From assembly GCA_029945375.1 (NCBI GenBank), contig CM057067.1, forward strand, positions 744,001 through 808,000: 64,000 nucleotides of DNA, written 5' to 3'. The notes below the pieces were generated by a model that had not been told where the DNA came from, made no database searches, and saw nothing but the letters and a program-made list of their open reading frames with translations. The first letter of the stretch is position 1. Each line of letters opens with the position of its first letter. The position numbers were made by a program, and so were the translations under genes. Shown here in pieces: positions 21,853 through 32,730 of this stretch. The stretch comes from Agaricus subrufescens (Eukaryota > Basidiomycota > Agaricomycetes > Agaricales > Agaricaceae).

Positions 21853-22778
21853 ATGCTTTCTGCTGCTCGCTCTGCCCTTCGCCCCAGCGCCATCCTGACC
21901 CGCAGCCTCGCGGCACGCGCCGCGTCTGTTCACACGCTCCCTCCCCTGCCTTATGCCTACAATGTACGTCCCCACTCCGGCAGAAATGGCAGCCCCTACA
22001 ACTTGCGTTAGGCTTTGGAACCTCACATCTGTGAGGAAATCATGAAACTCCACCACTCAAAGCATCACCAAGCCTATGTCAACGGCCTCAACGCTGCCGA
22101 AGAGGCGTACGACAAAACCGACGACATAAAGACCAAAATCAGCCTACAAAGCGCCCTCAAATTCAACGGCGGAGGTCAGTCTCCCTTATCCCCCCAAGTC
22201 TTCTCTCCCTCATCTGCTAAAAGGTCACATCAACCATTCCCTCTTCTGGAAGAATCTCTCTCCCACCTCTGAACAGGGGGGTAAACTTGGCGACGGCCCT
22301 TTGAAAGACGAAATCATCAAAGCCTTTGGTTCGGTCGACGAATTCAAGAAAAAGTTCAATGCCACTACCGCAGCGATTCAAGGCTCCGGTTGGGGTTGGC
22401 TTGTATGCCCGCTTTAATTCCTCAAAACGGCTTCTCGCTTAATGAATTATCTTCTAGGGGTGGAACACATCAGCTCAAAGGCTCGATATTGTCACCACCG
22501 CCAACCAAGATCCCTTGCTCTCTCACATTCCTATCATTGGTATCGACATCTGGGAACATGTGCGTCCTCCCCGTCTATTCTACAATACGTGGCTCACAAA
22601 CATTACAGGCGTTCTATATCCAATACAAGAATGTCAAACCAGACGTACGTCTTACATTCGTGTATTCCTCGTTAAATCCTTCCTCACCCAATATCATACA
22701 CAGTATCTCAATGCCATTTGGAATGTCGTCAACTTTGAAGAAGCGGAACAGAGGTTGCTAGCCGCGGCTAAGAAATGA
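21853..22778 (+). CDS. sod2: Mitochondrial manganese superoxide dismutase
   Basis: Six exons: 21853-21963, 22012-22174, 22224-22402, 22458-22559, 22609-22644, 22704-22778. They encode 221 residues. The enzyme dismutates superoxide to oxygen and hydrogen peroxide in the mitochondrial matrix. The N-terminus ([20 protein letters not shown]) is an Arg/Ser-rich amphipathic presequence without acidic residues, typical of matrix targeting. The alpha-hairpin domain contains [13 protein letters not shown], and the C-terminal domain has [19 protein letters not shown] and [14 protein letters not shown]. The four metal ligands fall in KHHQAY (His), NHSLFW (His) and DIWEH (Asp and His). The Gln in the AIQGSGWGW block is the Mn-type signature. 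Exons are 36-179 nt, with five introns of about 50 nt. It shares a 451-bp divergent promoter region with FKS1. Confidence 0.95.
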
Positions 22779-25700
22779 AAAGCAAGTTCACCATCCCGAC
22801 GGAGGAGGGTTACATGTTAGTCTATCAAGCATGTGATTCGTAGACCTGTTGGAAGACACGAATACGGACTTACTCTAGGCGTCTGAAACTTTCATTAAAA
22901 ATATAAATTCATGCAACCCCTCTCTACAAGGCAGACATCAAACCTGTGTCGACTCGGACATACGTACCTCTTGATCGTACCGAAACCACAATCCAAAAAT
23001 CCGAAAGGATCTGAACCATTCAAAACCCAACATCCACCAAAATACCTCCATATCGTCCGAAGTTAACACACCCATACCAGTTTCAGAGCGCTTTTCATTC
23101 GAACAACGCTCAGTTTACCCGGTCCAACCAGCGACATTTTCATTAACCTCCCAAAACCAGTGAAACCCCCCTACAAACCCATCTCTCTCTCTCCTTCCCG
23201 TCTTGTTTGAAGATAAGATTCAAGGCCCCGAGTGCTCAAATGTCATTTCCGAGGGAAACCCGTAATTTCCATCTGTGAAACGTCCCTCCTCTCATCCACT
23301 CGCTGTCCCTTCATATCGTCCCCCCCGCAGTCGCATACTACCCTGCTCTACTTTTAAGCCCCACACAACCACAACCCCTAATTTCAGATCCGGCAACGAA
23401 ACGGCAAGTGTAGGTTAAACGCTGGTACTTGTACGTTCCCCGCCGGGGTAACGGCGCTCCAAGTTGTGTGAGCCTCCTCCTACCCCCTCCAGGCTTGTCC
23501 GGTGGTCTTCCGACTGCTCCATCCAGCTCCAACCTTCTGAAAGTCGCAAAATTAACCCGTTCAAACTAACTCACCTATACTAACCTGATTAGACATTTTC
23601 AGCCCTTGGAGTCACGATCCAATAGCTTTCTCGTTCTTCTAACATCTTCCACCTAGCCTTTGTACTATTATTCTTCACTCGATATTTTTGCCCGCTCCTC
23701 TGAGCTCTTATTGCCATTTAACTTACTGCTTTTATACCTTACCATAAATATATATATAACTACATAATCTCTTGCATCATAGTTTACTCATAGTCGACAC
23801 CACCACCCGCTACCCTTTATAATTGCTCTATATCTCTCTCACTAGTGTGCTATTAATATTGTATTTAGGTTACTATGTTTAGAATAATCACGCACTTCGT
23901 TCTTTTTGGGGGAAGAAGTTTAGATAGGGAAAGCCAGAATGAGAAAGATATACCCCCCCACGAGACGAGACTGTCCGAGTGTCAAAACCTCAAGAGGCTA
24001 GCACCACCGCTACCAAAACAAACAAAACTTTGAGCACAGCTGATCACCTTTTTTTTTTTTCACATTTAATTTATGTCACATTTTTCGAAGCAAAGTTTCT
24101 GTGTTTTCTGGAGTACCTCACTTGTCGTGCATACTCAGTAAAAAAAAAAATACTTTCATCGTATTTCAAGAGTATTCCGGGTGCCTTCAGTATGATAAAA
24201 TAGATTTCTGAGGCTGAGTTTGTTCTCGAGTTTTCGTATTGAATCTCTATTTCTATACCTTGAAGAATGCCTGTATAATATCAGTGAAGAAGCCGGCGTG
24301 CAATGCCAGAACAACACGCCTGAGTTTAATCTAGTACTTTTCTTTGTTCATGACCCCGAAAAAGCCTGAAATCCTTTTTTTATTGAGTGTCATGTGTCTT
24401 TCCTTTCAATTATGCCTGTGTGTTGGTGCAAAGGGTATGGAGTATACAGAATGTACATGATTTGGAGTCGGCATTGGTGCTTCAAAGCATTTTCGTAGTA
24501 TCCAATACGAAGGGGACGCTATCCGAGTCAAAACCCAAGAGGCTAGTACCATCGCTACCAATTTTGGAGTACAGCTGATCAATTCTATAAAATAAAATAA
24601 AAAACAAAAACAAAAACAAAAGTCACGTTTGAAATATTTTCGAAGCGAAGTTTCTGTGTTCTGGAGTACCTCACTTGTCATGTGTCTTTTCCTTTCAATT
24701 ATGCCTGTGTGTTGGTGCAAAGGGTATGGAGTATACAGAATGTACATGATTTGGAGTCGGCATTGGTGCTTCAAAGCATTCTCGTAGTATCCAATATGAA
24801 AAGAGGACCTGAGGAAGGGAGGAACTAAGTCTCGAGGGTCTACGATGGTGGCGCATCTCGTGGAGTATGGAGTAGAAAGGGGGCGTGTGAGCAAGCCACC
24901 CATTAACACCAGCCTAGCAAACATTAATGCCGTGCTATAACCTTCGCGCTTACACTGGAGACTAGAAGCAAACAAACCGTCAATTATCGTCTATCGTGCA
25001 CATAATTAATCATCTCACCTCCATACACTACCTCCAGTGGCCCACCCAAAAAAGCGAAGAACCAGTACGTAATCCAAAGAAAAGCAATCTCTAATTCAAT
25101 CTCAACCACCGCGTCGGGTAAAAACCCCCAAACATCAATGACCAGCATGGCCAAAACCACCCCGTTGTATCATACTTAAAATCCAAAACAGGCAAAGTAG
25201 TTCTTGGAACCTTAATTAACAAGGTAAGAGGCGTGGGTGTTTTCCACATGGGAATCACATACTACTACTCTGTTTCCTAGAAAGGGTATTACGATTCTCT
25301 TCAGAAAAGTCTTATTTTTGAACTTCAATTTTTTCACGCGAACCCACGCCTTGTGTCATTCAAAATAATTCAATAGGTAATATTAGCTATCCTTCCGGTT
25401 GTCGGGACGTATAGACGCTTAACTTCTCCACAGAGAGCGAATGAAAAGAGAGAAGGGAGAAAAAAAAACAAGAAAAACGACTCAAGGAGGCAATTGAAAA
25501 AAGGTGCTGTCCATACCTATCATAAAGTGGGTTCCTGACTCGTTGCATGGGCTCGTTTGGCAGCCGTAATGTGGCGTTATTCGGTCATAGGATGACGCTA
25601 AAAACACGCATCTCAGGCCTCACATTGTCTTCAGAACTGGTTGCTTTGAGAATTCTTCCATCCTTGCAAAAACCCCCACCTTCTGAGAAGCACGACCTCG

Positions 25701-28700
25701 AACAAACATCGCCTATACACTCTCAAGTTATTTTTTTTTGTTGGCTTCTGTTTCGGGTATCATATACTCCGCTCATCTTTTCCGACTCCTGCAAAAGGCG
25801 AGGGGACTGCGCTCAAAAAGTATATTCTACCGAGATGGCCGAAGTTGCGCTACGTTGAGTCTCATTTTTGAGATCTCGGGCATTTCGGAGAGTCAACCAA
25901 GTACCAATCAAGAAGCATTCGACCAATTATGGTGCTCAGCGCACAGGAAACCTCAAGCTTTAAGCCTCAAGTGAGTCTCTTTTCACACTCTGCGGAAGTC
26001 TGAGTGAATTCAATGTCCGCTTCTTTCAAGCACATTTTCCTCCAAAAGGTCTATTGTTCCGTCAAGATGCCTGTGATAATTAAGCTTGGTGTTTACCAGC
26101 TGGGTGGCTTTTTGCGTTATCCTCCGTCTTTCTCTCTTTGTCACAATGATCCGGCGAAAAGGATCAACTGCTGTTCGATGATTCTCTTCTCCCTTCAAGA
26201 AGAACAAACTTAAGGCTCGATGTTTCCAGTTCCATGGCCAGGCATCGTATTGTCCTGAAAATCTAGCATCTCCAGTCCGTCCATACACATCAGATCAGCG
26301 CTGTGTTGAATCGAGTTAGTCCACTTGTACAACAATCTCGTACGAATCCAGAGCGTTCGAGAGCCATAAGAACACGTTTAAGATGAGAGGCGGCCCCGTT
26401 GCGCCCCCGCCTTTTTCATAAAAGTTTAGTTCCCAGACAAACTTATGATGTCACTTTTTTAAACAAAGAAAAAAAAATAAACTATGTTACCTTGTCAACA
26501 TTTCAGAATGGTGGAAAGTTAACATGAGCAGAGTCCGAAAGTCAGATTGACTATGACTTTACTGCGGCGATTGGTGAAGGGTGTTGTTAGTATATTTTTG
26601 GTCCAGAATAAAGTCGGTTAGCATTAACCGGCTTGTCACTCCGCTGATGATATGATCTGTCGTTCGATTGAAATGTCTAGACGAACTTTATATCTACCGT
26701 TTTTTCTGTACTCTTGAAGGTTATCGGGACCGAACATCATTCTCTATCCCCAATATGCAGCCTCCTTGTAGCTCGTTGGTGCTGACGTTTCCTGCTTCGA
26801 ATTTGAGTTAGTATCTATGACGTCATCCTGTCCAAGTTCAAACCAGGGACACCGTCAGCATATGACCTTTCTAAGTTTATGATGATCGTGATTCTACGAT
26901 ACACGCAGAGCCGTTTATACTGAATTTATCAGTTCCGGGGTACGAAATGATTTCTCACAGATTCTCTGGACTTTGGGGGATCCGTCTCTTAGTGCACTTT
27001 CACCCTGCTTAATTTTAGTAAAGAATCCAGGAAAAAAAATAGAACAACCAGTAGTAGTATGCTCAGTTCCAGTGCTATTACCCAAGCCGTTGATGCTAAT
27101 CATAGTAGGTTGCATGGGGTTCTCATAAGTATGTTCCCTGAGCACGTTTTTAGTATCCGGCTGGTAATCACGATTGCAGCGGGCGACCGTGTTGTTCTCG
27201 TGAGCCATTCATCCCGGAAACCTCCCTATCTTATTCGGTAGAAGGTGATCCTTAGTGTACCTCACGGTAGTTGTTCTCCGAGGTTTCAATACCAGTGACG
27301 AGAGGAATCTGTTATCTGTTTCACGTACCGCAGATGCAGTAGAAGTTTTAGAAATGACTTATACTCAGGGCAAAGTCGATCATTTGAACCCTGCTGACAT
27401 CTGCCCTTGTCCTCCTGTCGAGGTGTTGCTCAATGACGTGAGCCGCACCCTATGCTTGTACCATGTGTTGTCGATAAGTCCGATCACGAGTACTCCGAGG
27501 ATAGAAGGAACCCTGGCGAACTCTCAGAAGTCTGCATAGGTTTTTGCAGAACTTAGGTTATCAACTAAAGGATGCTTGACTATTTTCATAACTCCATCAC
27601 ACTACGTCAGCCTGATCACGGTTTGATCAGACGAATGTTTCCTTCGCCTCGATTTCCTCTCACAACGTCATTAACCACCTTACGAATTCCCCGGACCTGG
27701 GGCCGATCTAGCTTCTCAAATCTAGCAAATACACTTCTATATGACGCGTCAAACGTAGATGTCAGTATGTATATACCACAGAATTTTCCAAGTAGAGCCA
27801 CACTAACCTGCTATGCTGAGGATTGTTCACAGGCCCTCCATAAACGCGATGAACGAACTTGACAATCAGTACAATAGATATCAAAGAAGGATGATGAAAC
27901 CACGGAATTTGCTGTGGGTTCTAGGTCTTAAAATTCTAAGTCCTATCATTGGTAACCCTCATACAAACATGAGCCCCCATTGTTTCCTTGTACGGACATC
28001 GTCCACGTTTCTCCCGTGAAGATTCCTCATGTGCTTTAATTTTGCGGGTGAGACAAGGGATGGAATCCTTTTGACATCACTGGTGCCACAACTGTGCAAG
28101 GCAGCGTAATCCGCGACCCCTAATAGTAGAAAGTATGGCACGCGACAACCTGGGACTGCAGGCGTATAACAATAGGCGGCTGATGGATCCGGCCCGAGCT
28201 GAAATACTTTCTCGGGTGCAGGTTATTATGGTGAATGTATTGGGGCGTACGACTCCTCCAGCGGCGCGGCATTCTGGCAATGAATTAGGTGGAATCGAAC
28301 TGTCTCATTAACTTATTTCACAGTCCGATCGCTACTCCGTGTAGGTATCTTTTAGAACACTCGATAAACTGTCCGAGATTTTGGGCGAAGTTTACCTTGG
28401 ACGGTTCAATGGAGTCTACGGTCGCGGAGCTTAATTAGTAATGATTTGTAGGTGTCAACATTTGATGGGGAGGTTAAGAGAGGCCACTTCCGAACTTGGC
28501 GTTGTTGACTGCATGTGAGTAATGATATTTGTTTCGTTTGCATCAAGTCCTCCTTAAGTTTGAACAGCCGCTATTCCGATGTTTAATGAATGGAGTATCG
28601 TTACATAGATTTATTAAGGGAGCGAAAAGTATGCTTACTGCTTAATGAAATCATAATACATATCGGGAGGGGAGGATCGTCGGGGGAGAGTCGGATCGGC

Positions 28701-28835
28701 CTAAAAAATAACAACAGGTAACGAGGCGCGGACAGCCATATCGGTTCCCAGATCTAGAACCTAGGTTGATAAAGGCCTCCTTCCCCCAGCCTTCGAGTAT
28801 GTCGATTCTATTCAATTCTTCTCCCTTCATTTCTG
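22779..28835. other. Gene-poor 6-kb region
   Basis: No gene could be assembled with confidence. The region is AT-rich with many short ORFs. It contains the direct-repeat cluster at 23981-24799. On the minus strand between about 26,900 and 28,300, short hydrophobic ORF fragments occur (for example RVPYFLLLGVADYAAL near 28,120 and VPSILGVLVIGLIDN near 27,490). These resemble membrane segments of basidiomycete DUF6533/DUF6534-type proteins and may be exons of an unassembled or decayed gene. No transposase, integrase or reverse transcriptase motif was seen. Confidence 0.5.
23981..24799. repeat. Interleaved direct repeats
   Basis: Two blocks alternate. Block X is at 23981-24126 and 24527-24678 (start GTCAAAACC, end CACTTGTC). 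Block Y is at 24391-24511 and 24679-24799 (start CATGTGTCTTTCC, end ATCCAATA). Y-X-Y forms a local tandem duplication with a period of 288 bp; X at 23981 is an older, more diverged copy. Confidence 0.85.
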
Positions 28836-31051
28836 ATGTACTCTCAAATGTTCTATCACACGCATAGCCCGACTTCTGGGCAGGCTCACCATTTAGAAAC
28901 TGCCCATGTTTCGAATGTTGCCGCTCAAAATGCCGATCCAGTTCTTATCAACCGTCGTATCTACTGCTCGTCTGGACAGTTTGCTGGCCAAATTATCCGT
29001 TATGAGCTCGAGGAGGTACAGAAAGCTAGTCTCGGACGCAAGTAATTCTTCTTGGATTGTGTTCGTCTTTTGGCTTTAATTCATTTCTTGGAATTTCTAG
29101 GTATGCTCGTGTTGACAGACGACCACTGGACCCTCCACCCGTGGTTCTCGTTAAAATTTGGAAATATTATCCCGAAACAGGAAACGAGGAAGAATATGAC
29201 TACGAGTAACGCATTTTCATCCCCAGATAAGGATTGCCGGAACTCAAATCGATTTCAGTGATGTGCTGACGCATGGCTTACTGTGTACTGTTGACCTGTT
29301 TCGTGTCCCTGTCACTGCCAAGGCGCCAAAGGACTCACCCACATGCACAGCATCCAGCCCCCGCAGCCAGAAGGCTACTCAAACGAGCGATGGATTTGTG
29401 CACTTTAACCCTCCTGGACTCCCGTTGTCTGAGTCGCTAGCTCCGTCACCACCGTACCGTCCGCATTCTTACGGACCATCAGACATCGTTCATTATTATG
29501 ACGGGCACCCCCTTCTCGAGTCATCCAAAAATACCCCATATCTGGTCGGAGCGACCTTTGTCCAACCTGTCCTTGTCGAACTGTCTGGCCAAAAGTGCAT
29601 CGTCTTCGTATTCTCTGTATGTCGTAATACATTTATTTCCCTTGGTGTGTATTTATTTACTTTGTCAAGGATCTCGCTGTCAAAAGCGAGGGAACGTTCA
29701 CCCTCAGGTATCGAATCTTCGATCTCTTCTCACCAACTCCGGATCCGCGGGGGTCGCAGTCTCCACCATCGTCAACGTATCGAGGTTCACCCAGTTCGCA
29801 ATCTTCAGCTTCAACACCTTCCGATTCAATCCCGTCGCCTCAATTGTCAGCAGCGGCAACTGTAGCGACGGCACATTCTGCAGCATCATCTCCTATTCAA
29901 TTCATTTCTGATCCTCGGCCTCTTCACACTCATCTCCACACTCAGCCTCACTCTCACCTTCACACTCATGCTTCACAGCCGCCGGTAACCAATCCTTACC
30001 CAGACCCATACCAGGGCTACAGCGCTCCTCCTCCTCGACCACACCAGGCTCGCCGTCGTCTAACAGATTCTGAAGATGCCCATCAGGATTTCCAGGCCCA
30101 ATTCGCACCCCATGATTCCCATCCAAGGGTAGAACCAGAAGACCAGGGCACAATCTGTAGCATCCTTGGAGAATGCTGGGCAAAAGGTTCATTTAGAATC
30201 TTCAGCACCAAAGAATTTCCTGGCCTACCTGCATCCACCGAGTTGACAAAGGTGCGTATCCCTTCCTGCCTATGCTTATGATGAGTTGACACAGTCTTAA
30301 GCACCTGGCGAGATGGGGCGTCAGGCTAAACATACGTGAGACGGAACGAAGAAGGAGGCGCAGGTCTGCTATAGAGGATGAAGACGATTGTTCTGACGTT
30401 GGTGTTGGAGATTCTAGCTCGGAAGTGACGAGAGAGCAAGTGCTATCTCCGCACAAAACCATAGCCGCTAAAAGCAAACCTCAAGCGCGAGCGGGGATAA
30501 GCCCGCAAATAAAATCGTTGCCTCTCAGATCCTCACCGCAGAGACTGGCCGCCTTATCGACATCCCCTGGTCAATGCCAGCAGTGGGCAGACCAGGAGGG
30601 CCATGATTGCGAAGGATCTGGGGAAACACTGAATGGAAATGGTCATATGGTAGCCTCTCCATTCGATGACGCTCGTCTGATTCGCACACCACAGTTGACT
30701 GGAGCCGAAAGTTATCCATATTCGCATCCTCATCACTCCATGAATGGATTTAATCCATCCCACGCACGTGTACAGCTCTATGCCACTCAACAAACACAGT
30801 CCCAATGTAGCCATAGCGTGCCGCCACAGACTTGTAACGCTTATGCGAACTCGAATGGCAGGTCAACTAATTCTGGACAAAATGGGTTCGGTTCGCATCC
30901 AGCGAGCAACGAGACTTTCCTCAGATACGCTAGAGAGAGGAAGCGAGACTCCGGCAGCTCGAGTAGCTCAGAGTGTTCTATTCGGGATCCAGAGTTGCAT
31001 AGTATGGGATATTCGTTTTCTATTGATGTAAGTCGAGGAACGACTGGTTGA
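28836..31051 (+). CDS. Velvet-domain transcriptional regulator
   Basis: Five exons: 28836-29041, 29101-29205, 29259-29616, 29670-30251, 30302-31051. They encode 666 residues. Velvet proteins are fungal DNA-binding regulators with a Rel-like fold that couple development, light response and secondary metabolism. The N-terminal part of the domain reads IIRYELEEVQ, DRRPLDPPPVVLVKIW, LLCTVDLFRV; the second part reads PYLVGATFVQPVLVE, CIVFVFSDLAVKSEG, TFTLRYRIFDLF. The closing segment is GSFRIFSTKEFPGLPAS then ELTKHLARWGVRLNI and RETERRRR. Inserts rich in Ser, Pro and His separate these pieces (His/Pro-rich run at about 29,910-30,050), and a long disordered C-terminal tail of about 230 residues follows. 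The exon 2/3 junction needed the acceptor at 29257-29258; nearer AG sites give a stop or an intron too short to splice. Assignment to VeA, VelB, VelC or VosA is not made. Confidence 0.9.
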
Positions 31052-32730
31052 AGTTGGTTGAGAGGTCTGTGGAGAGGCTTGGCATCAAACAATGAATGTT
31101 GTTGGTTGGAAGAGACAATATTCTTTTGATATTATAGTGCCTTGGTTATGTATTGCCACGAACCAATCTGACTATAAGTCCTGCAGTCAGCCCTACTTTT
31201 GGCCGCTTGTTCGAGCTTGTGAGGCATGACCTGGGGATCCGATCCCTGAGTATCTTATCTTAATTAAAAACCCATAAAGAGCGACATAGATTGGTAACAC
31301 CTGGATATCACGTCGCGTGGCCCGGTATGTCCTGTATCGGTCTCATCGAACCGGAACCACGGCGACATGTTATGTCTTCCGGAATAAGGAGAAAAAAACG
31401 ATATCTCCGCTTGTTGATCTCGTTCAAGTCTGCGTCAAAAACATAAGCGAAGCGTATGTGGGAATAAATGCTGTGAATCTAGGCGTTTGGCCGATCTATT
31501 GGACATGTGAAATAGAGGACATAGAATCGTCCTCAGCCCAGTACCTTGGCCACGCTCAGGCTCGAGTCGAGGAATTGATTGGCTGGCTGGCTAATAAGAG
31601 TAGCCGTCCGTACAGATAAATTCAAGGGAAATTGTGCTAGTGACCGGAAGTAACCACAATCCGTAGTCCGGTTCATCGCATGAGCACAAGACGCTTCGTC
31701 AGTCAAGCCTCTCTAAGTCATCATAGTATGGACACAAAAATAAACGAATTAGTGGACGTAAGTAGGGCGATATACCGTCTAGTTCAGGATAGGTCGATTC
31801 ATTATGTAAATAAATTACCTCAGAATAAGTGCATTTGAAACGTCGTACGGCCTCGATCCTCCGCCAGGCGCGGTAAACTCAGCAAAGGACTTGCAAAGGA
31901 TCAGATATGGAGCCTCTACACTGAAGGAACCTCAGGCTTGCGACACCAAGGCGGGTGCCATGTTACGTAAGTCAAGTTCACTCCTGTGGAACAAGCAATG
32001 AATGATTCAAGAGTTCAAACGGAGGCTGCCCTGATCGCAAAGATGGGCTTGTGCAGCTTGTAAGTGGCTCTAATATTTAAATGGACACAAGCATCAGTCA
32101 GGCTCAAGGATCTTCCAGGAGTCAGGACCCAAAAATATTCCGTGCTGATCCAGTGATCCAGTCATGATCAGATTGCACAGAGATACAGCACTCCTATTCT
32201 CGCAAATCAACCAGGTCTGTGAGAACAAGCATGCTCAGAGCACAGGCAGCGTGACCGCAACCGAGGGGTTTGTATGAGGTGTGAAATCCGGCGACCCTGA
32301 CACAAGTTATGAATAACTTATGAATTGACAATCTGACCCTTGAACTAGAAGCTCACTCTCGGCCTTCCCTTTCCCTCCATCTTTTTAGTCCTTTTCTAGT
32401 CCCCACCCCCTCGTACTACCGTGCATTCGCATACTTGCACCTTTCGGCTCACTGTGGGTCGACTATTGTCTTGCTTGATTTATTTTTGTCAGCCGTGGAT
32501 TCAATCGCTCTTCCAGGAAGAACCGTTCCCATATACGTATTACAGTTTAAAAACAACTTTCTCCCATCCTATTTTTCGCGTGAGCTGTCTACTTCTTGTT
32601 TCTCTCTGCTCCGTTATTGACCGACGACGGAATCGACAGCGTTATTCATTAGTACTTGCATGCCGCCTGGATTTTACCTTTCCTGACAGCTAAACACGAA
32701 CGCAGAGCAGCAGTAGTTGGAGTTCCAATC
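31052..32730. other. Intergenic region, no supported gene
   Basis: About 1.7 kb. An ORF at 31317-31619 (+) resembles no family and starts at GTG rather than ATG. A strongly pyrimidine-rich tract at about 32,350-32,420 is the kind of element found near transcription starts in basidiomycetes and probably marks the promoter of the next gene. Confidence 0.5.

Noticed and set aside
22779..28835. Possible retroelement in the gene desert
   Set aside because: No reverse transcriptase, integrase, transposase or long terminal repeat could be found; only the local direct repeats remain.
31317..31619. 100-codon ORF between the velvet and 925-aa genes
   Set aside because: It starts only at GTG, has no family resemblance and no splice context; likely chance.
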